Source of the DNA: Oceanihabitans sp. IOP_32
GTDB taxonomy: Bacteria; Bacteroidota; Bacteroidia; Flavobacteriales; Flavobacteriaceae
DNA: 64,000 nt
Assembly: GCF_009498295.1 (NCBI RefSeq)
Contig: NZ_CP040813.1
Location: 477,001-541,000, forward strand
Direction: 5' to 3'
The notes under the pieces are model-generated. The model was not told the DNA's origin and did not search any database. It saw only the letters and a list, made by a program, of their open reading frames with translations. Below, in pieces: positions 60,150 to 64,000 of this stretch. A program made the position numbers and the translations under genes. Numbering within the stretch: position 1 is the stretch's first letter; each line of letters begins with the position of its first letter.

Positions 60150-60449
60150 ATGAAAAGTAGTTTTAACGACATAATACATTCTGAAACGCCTGTTTTAGTA
60201 GATTTTCATGCCAACTGGTGTGGCCCTTGTAAAATGCTTGCCCCCATATTAAAAGACGTGAAAAGTGAGCTTGGAGAACGCATAAAAATTATAAAAATTG
60301 ATGTTGATAAAAACCAATCCTTAGCAAGTAAATATCAGGTTAAAGGTGTACCCACAATGTTAATTTTTAAAAACGGCCAACAAGTTTGGAGACAATCTGG
60401 TGTGCTTCAAAAAAATCAAATCGTAGAAGCCATAAAACCACATTTGTAA
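60150..60449 (+). CDS. Thioredoxin
   Basis: 99 residues, a short single-domain cytoplasmic thioredoxin. The active site ANWCGPCKM gives Cys24 and Cys27. The cis-Pro loop is present (VKGVPTMLIF) with the following KNGQ. Keeps protein thiols reduced, using NADPH through thioredoxin reductase. Co-transcribed with the TerB-like gene behind an FNR-like box. It is likely an accessory rather than the main housekeeping thioredoxin, given this context. Confidence 0.93.
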   Translation: MKSSFNDIIHSETPVLVDFHANWCGPCKMLAPILKDVKSELGERIKIIKIDVDKNQSLASKYQVKGVPTMLIFKNGQQVWRQSGVLQKNQIVEAIKPHL

Positions 60450-60462
60450 AATGACTTGCAAG

Positions 60463-60506
60463 TTGATCAATATCATTTTACGTCACAGAAAAAGTATATA
60501 CTTTTA
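60463..60506 (+). promoter_or_regulatory. FNR-like box with class II spacing, WG/S2P operon
   Basis: TTGAT-CAAT-ATCAT at 60463-60476 is the best match in the window (9 of 10). The -7 element TACTTTTA lies at 60499-60506, 33 bp centre to centre. It starts 13 bp after the thioredoxin stop. Confidence 0.8.
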
Positions 60507-60538
60507 TCACATATCACAATAACACAAAACATTTAGCT

Positions 60539-61144
60539 ATGAAAAAAATTGTAATTGCTTTAATATTAATTCCTTTTTTTGGGTTTACTCAAACTATTAA
60601 AAACCTAGATTTTATTGCACCAATGTCCGATGATCTTATCGCGGTACAAAAAAACAATACCTGGGGCTTTATAAATAACGAAGGTACGCTTGTTATAGAT
60701 TTTAGAGACGATTTGGTATCAACGCCTTCTGCTCAAGGCGAGTATCCTGTTTTTAAAAACGGTAGATGCTTAATTTCTGAAAAAAAAGATGGTATCACCT
60801 ATTTTGGGTATATCGACAAAACTGGTGAAACCATTATAGAACCGCAATTTTTGAATGCCACAAACTTTGAAAATAACAAGGCTTTGGTGCTTCATGTCAT
60901 TGAAGAGCGCATTGGAAAAAATGAGATACTCGGTAAAAACGTTGTATTCCATAGGTCTTTTGAAGTGGTTATAGATCAGGACGGTGAAATTAAGAATTAT
61001 TTAAATCCAGAGGGCGTTAATATTGTTTTAAGCAAAACAAGATTGCGCACGCCTCCAAACATAACATCAAAAAAAATAACCGATAACATCTATGCCGTTT
61101 TAAACAAAAATAAGAAATGGACGGTAGAGGTTATCGATAAGTAA
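60539..61144 (+). CDS. Exported WG-repeat protein
   Basis: 201 residues with a signal peptide (IVIALILIPFFGFTQT). Three WG-type repeats are visible: NNTWGFINNEGTLVIDF, YFGYIDKTGETIIEPQF and a degenerate KWTVEV at the end. WG repeats form beta-propeller-like or stacked structures with unknown ligands. Its position 11 bp before the site-2 protease gene, and a shared promoter, suggests an envelope role. Confidence 0.82.
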   Translation: MKKIVIALILIPFFGFTQTIKNLDFIAPMSDDLIAVQKNNTWGFINNEGTLVIDFRDDLVSTPSAQGEYPVFKNGRCLISEKKDGITYFGYIDKTGETIIEPQFLNATNFENNKALVLHVIEERIGKNEILGKNVVFHRSFEVVIDQDGEIKNYLNPEGVNIVLSKTRLRTPPNITSKKITDNIYAVLNKNKKWTVEVIDK

Positions 61145-61155
61145 TATTTATCTAA

Positions 61156-62241
61156 ATGAAAGCAAATCTGAGTCTGGGTCGCGTTTCTGGAATAAAAATT
61201 TTGGTGCATTGGACTTTCTTCTTTTTAATCGCATGGATAATTTTTAGCGAGTTAAAAAGAGGGGGCAATACCGAAAGCATAATCTTTAATATCATCTTAA
61301 TTTTAGCTGTATTCGTATGCGTTGTATTGCATGAATTAGGCCATGCTTTAACCGCGAAACGTTTTGGAATAAACACTAAAAAAATAACCTTATTACCCAT
61401 TGGAGGTGTAGCTAGTTTAGAGCGCATTCCAGAATCACCCAGACAAGAGTTATTAGTAACTCTGGCAGGTCCTTTAGTAAACGTTGTTATTGCTATATTG
61501 CTTTATTTTATTGTTCCTGTACAAGATTACTTGCACCTAAATTTTACAGAAGCTTTTGAGGTTTTGATGACTTATTCTTTTAAAAATCTCTTATTTTATT
61601 TATTTATAGTCAACGTTGGTTTGGTTGTTTTTAATATTATTCCAGCATTTCCTATGGATGGCGGACGTATTTTAAGAGCGTTACTAGCCATGCAAATGAA
61701 TCGTGTAAAGGCTACACAAATCGCATCTAGCATTGGGCAATTTATTGCTGTTTTCTTTTTGTTGGTCGGGTTATTATTTAATCCTTTTTTAATTATAATC
61801 GCTTTGTTTATTTTCTTAGGAGCTTATGCCGAAAACCAAATGGTGCAAAATTTGGCTTTACTAAAAGGTCATAATGTTAATGATGCCATGATAACCGATA
61901 TCACAACTTTTCATCCTAAGGACTCCATAGATTTGGTCGTTAAAAAAATTATTTCTGGTACCGAAAACAACTTTATAGTCATGGAAGATAGCATGGTTAA
62001 AGGTATATTGTATCACAAAACTATTATTGAAAACTCTAATAAAAACATTTTAGTTAAAGACCTTATGAGCACCGATTTTAAAACCATAAAAAGTCATGAC
62101 AGTTTGGATAAAGCATACCCCATAATAGTGAGTGCTAAAATTCCGTTTTTCCCTGTATTAGAAAACGATAAGCTTGTAGGCGTTATCGATAATATTAATT
62201 TAAACGAATTCCTCATGCTACAAGCTCAATTAGCGTATTAA
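61156..62241 (+). CDS. Site-2 protease (M50) with C-terminal CBS domains
   Basis: 361 residues. An intramembrane zinc metalloprotease with TM helices around HELGHAL (His59, Glu60, His63) and a third ligand in IIPAFPMDGGRILRAL. The cytoplasmic C-terminus (about 240-355) holds a tandem CBS module (VNDAMITDITTFHPKDSIDLVVKKI; VKDLMSTDFKTIKSHDSLDKAYPII) that may bind adenosine ligands. This is the SpoIVFB/Mj-S2P-like architecture without a PDZ domain. Substrates are unknown; anti-sigma factors or membrane proteins of the stress response are possible. Confidence 0.92.
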   Translation: MKANLSLGRVSGIKILVHWTFFFLIAWIIFSELKRGGNTESIIFNIILILAVFVCVVLHELGHALTAKRFGINTKKITLLPIGGVASLERIPESPRQELLVTLAGPLVNVVIAILLYFIVPVQDYLHLNFTEAFEVLMTYSFKNLLFYLFIVNVGLVVFNIIPAFPMDGGRILRALLAMQMNRVKATQIASSIGQFIAVFFLLVGLLFNPFLIIIALFIFLGAYAENQMVQNLALLKGHNVNDAMITDITTFHPKDSIDLVVKKIISGTENNFIVMEDSMVKGILYHKTIIENSNKNILVKDLMSTDFKTIKSHDSLDKAYPIIVSAKIPFFPVLENDKLVGVIDNINLNEFLMLQAQLAY

Positions 62242-62404
62242 TCTGGTTTTGCTAAAGCCTAATTCTTTTAATAAAACTAATTGAAACCCCAATGGTAAAC
62301 TGTATATTTCCCATAATATTTAAAGGTGTATCAAAGCAGAAGAAAGGCTTATAAAATAGCGTTATAATATTCTAAAAACACCATTCGAAAAAATTAAAAA
62401 ATTG

Positions 62405-62412
62405 TAAATTTG
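62405..62412 (+). promoter_or_regulatory. -7 element (TAAATTTG) of the USP gene at 62436
   Basis: A perfect TAnnTTTG, 23 bp before the ATG. No FNR-like palindrome is found at the 33-bp distance, so this USP appears to be controlled differently from the others. Confidence 0.6.
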
Positions 62413-62435
62413 TTAAGACCAAATAAAAAACGGCT

Positions 62436-63287
62436 ATGAAAAAAATTCTATACGCAACAGATTGTAAAAACAACAGTGCTTCCGGACTAAAATACGCATT
62501 TCAATTTAGTCAAGTAATTAAAGCCGAATTGCATATCCTCCATGTTTACGATTTTCCTCAACTTAGCCGTTCCATCATTCAGCCGCGAGAAGCTGTAAAA
62601 AAAAGCATGCAACTTGAGCAAAAAGATACCGTTTTAAAATATTGTAAAACACATCTTGGCGACCAATTTAAAGAGGACGCCATAACGATTCATGTGGTCG
62701 AAAAAGTATCTGTTGCCAATAGTATTCTAAGCACAGCTAAAACCTTATCTCCAGATTTGGTTATTATTGGCATGAAAGACAGGCAAAGCAATAGAGGACT
62801 TTTTGCTGGTAATATAGCAGATAAGTTACTAGACAAAATTGAACGTCCTTTAATGATGGTTCCCAATAGTCTAGAATACAAAAAACTTGAAACTGTGGTG
62901 TATGCTACAGATTTTGAAAATGAAGATATTTTTTACATTCAAAAGCTAATAGAAATTGTAAGCCTATTTGATGCTCATTTAGAAATTGTGCATATTCAAA
63001 AAACAGATGAAACCGCACCAAAAGAACAAATGGAAGCTTTTAAAAATACCCTGTTAAAACAAATTACTTATTCGAAAATTAGCTTTAGAAACGTGGTATC
63101 TACTAAAATAAAATCTGGTTTATTAAGCATTGTAAACAACGAAAAAGTCGACATGCTAGCCATGTTAGAGCGCAAGCAGAGTTTAAGACTAAAGAATATT
63201 TTTCACAAAGATCTGGTAAAAAATATGGAGACGACGTTGGCTATACCGATACTTGCGTTTAGCAAAAGTGCTAAAAAAGCAAATTAA
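62436..63287 (+). CDS. Universal stress protein, tandem UspA domains
   Basis: 283 residues. Starts MKKILYATDCKNNSASGLKYAF; domain 1 holds DLVIIGMKDRQSNRGLFAGNIADKLL, a modified loop lacking the usual GTKG. Domain 2 begins VVYATDFENEDIFYIQKL. It is the most divergent of the five USPs here and stands alone with its own consensus promoter. Confidence 0.9.
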   Translation: MKKILYATDCKNNSASGLKYAFQFSQVIKAELHILHVYDFPQLSRSIIQPREAVKKSMQLEQKDTVLKYCKTHLGDQFKEDAITIHVVEKVSVANSILSTAKTLSPDLVIIGMKDRQSNRGLFAGNIADKLLDKIERPLMMVPNSLEYKKLETVVYATDFENEDIFYIQKLIEIVSLFDAHLEIVHIQKTDETAPKEQMEAFKNTLLKQITYSKISFRNVVSTKIKSGLLSIVNNEKVDMLAMLERKQSLRLKNIFHKDLVKNMETTLAIPILAFSKSAKKAN

Positions 63288-63582
63288 AATAATGCGTAAT
63301 TGTATTGCTAACTTGGCAACAAGCTTAAAAAAAAGAGTCCTCCTGCGAATATTATGGAAAATAAATTTCGATATGCTGGCCTTAGGACTTTAAGATTTAG
63401 GACATCAGACTAAAACACTTGTGATAATAATTTTTGTTTTAGGAGTAATCGATATATCAAAATTTCATCAATCGAGAGTCTTACGTGCTTTTTTCCGATG
63501 TTAAATTCACTAAATAAAAATTCCTTCCCACTCAATTAATGGTTGAACCAATAAAAAGCAATAACAAAAAAAAACTGCAAGT
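63288..63582. other. Intergenic stretch, nothing recognised
   Basis: About 295 bp, AT-rich, no ORF, repeat or promoter that I can support. Confidence 0.5.
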
Positions 63583-63978
63583 ATGAAATACGCATACACC
63601 ATACTCTATGTCGAAAACGTCATGGAAACGATTGAATTCTATGAAAAAGCATTTGAGTTTAGGCGAAAATTTATGACACCTGAAAACGATTACGGAGAAT
63701 TAATTACCGGTGAAACCACAATCGCATTTGCTTCAACAGAATTGGGAAACTCGAATTTTAAAAACGGATTTGAGAAAATAAATAAATCAGGAAAACCATT
63801 TGGCGTCGAATTAGCCTTTACAACCGAAAATATAGAAAGGGATTTTCAAAACGCAATAAAATCAGGAGCAACCGAATTTGAGCCTCTTACCGAAAAACCT
63901 TGGGGACAAAAGGTAGGTTATTTAAGAGATAATAATGGATTTCTAATTGAAATCTGTACACCAATCAAAAAGCAATGA
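63583..63978 (+). CDS. VOC-family (glyoxalase/bleomycin-resistance fold) protein
   Basis: 131 residues forming two beta-alpha-beta-beta-beta halves: MKYAYTILYVENVMETIEFYEKAFEF..ELITGETTIAFAS, then GVELAFTTENIERDFQNAIKSGATEFEPLTEKPWGQKVGYLRDNNGFLIEICTP. The final Asp/Asn-Gly-x-x-Ile-Glu-Ile metal-binding strand is present. Members act on many small molecules; the substrate cannot be told. A single gene at the right edge, unrelated to the stress regulon as far as can be seen. Confidence 0.88.
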   Translation: MKYAYTILYVENVMETIEFYEKAFEFRRKFMTPENDYGELITGETTIAFASTELGNSNFKNGFEKINKSGKPFGVELAFTTENIERDFQNAIKSGATEFEPLTEKPWGQKVGYLRDNNGFLIEICTPIKKQ

Positions 63979-64000
63979 AAATTTTGAAACAAAATTAACT

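Noticed and set aside
62436-62436. FNR-box control of the USP gene at 62436
   Set aside because: No TGAT-N4-ATCA-like palindrome lies 33 bp from its -7 element; the promoter instead has a perfect TAAATTTG.
1-64000. CRISPR array, rRNA operon, integrase or prophage
   Set aside because: No regularly spaced repeats, no rRNA-like sequence and no recombinase or phage structural gene were seen. The only long direct repeat is the 88-bp pair.

Overview
The window reads as chromosome of a marine-type Flavobacteriaceae bacterium (Bacteroidota). The evidence is low GC, promoters of the Bacteroidota form TTG-N19/20-TAnnTTTG, little use of Shine-Dalgarno leaders, and lineage-typical families: DUF4290, a large PA14/TSP3 surface protein, HME-RND pumps fused to an outer-membrane factor, and tandem universal stress proteins. 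The genus cannot be decided from the sequence.

Layout. 1-4380: N-terminal part of a giant secreted surface protein on the minus strand, running off the left edge. 4381-5777: AT-rich DNA with no gene. 5778-15525: housekeeping genes (murA, DUF4290, DUF493, an AAA ATPase, recQ, fmt, HU, yqgE, a class IV aminotransferase, a START-like protein, tRNA-Met, a D-cysteine desulfhydrase-like enzyme). 15643-16641: a membrane hydrolase. 16787-23244: an HAE1-type RND efflux operon ending in a PII-like small protein and a DUF2892 protein. 23673-29637: a divalent-metal HME-RND system in which pump and outer-membrane factor are one ORF. 29842-30336: Hsp20. 30413-33189: a three-gene HaeIII-like restriction-modification island (controller, methyltransferase, endonuclease) between perfect 88-bp direct repeats. 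33148-38673: a stress block (beta-CASP metallo-hydrolase, ATP-cone/Mrr-like protein, three universal stress proteins). 39115-54766: an accessory block of large poorly known proteins (YwqK/MORN, a DUF4132 operon, LRR-DUF1963) with two decayed genes. 55232-63287: the stress block resumes with a USP/membrane-protein operon, a receiver-CRP/FNR regulator, a histidine kinase with a LOV photosensory domain, TerB-like and thioredoxin genes, a WG-repeat/site-2 protease operon and another USP. 63583-63978: a VOC-family protein.

How the genes may work together. Four promoters in the stress blocks (upstream of 38673, 56472, 59736 and 60539) each carry an FNR-like palindrome (NTGAT-N4-ATCAN or close) exactly 33 bp, centre to centre, from a -7 element. 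This is the class II activator arrangement. The only CRP/FNR-type protein in the window is the receiver-CRP fusion at 56584-57636, next to the LOV histidine kinase. I infer a light- and/or redox-responsive two-component system controlling a local regulon of USPs, thioredoxin, TerB-like, WG and S2P proteins. The accessory block splits that regulon and the restriction island splits its edge near hsp20.

Other mobile or repeat signals: two MITE-like families (23264-23486; 35855-36067 with relatives at 38959-39000 and 5601-5622), a structured intergenic element upstream of fmt and inside the RND operon, and a long palindrome after the RND gene. No CRISPR array, rRNA or integrase gene was seen.
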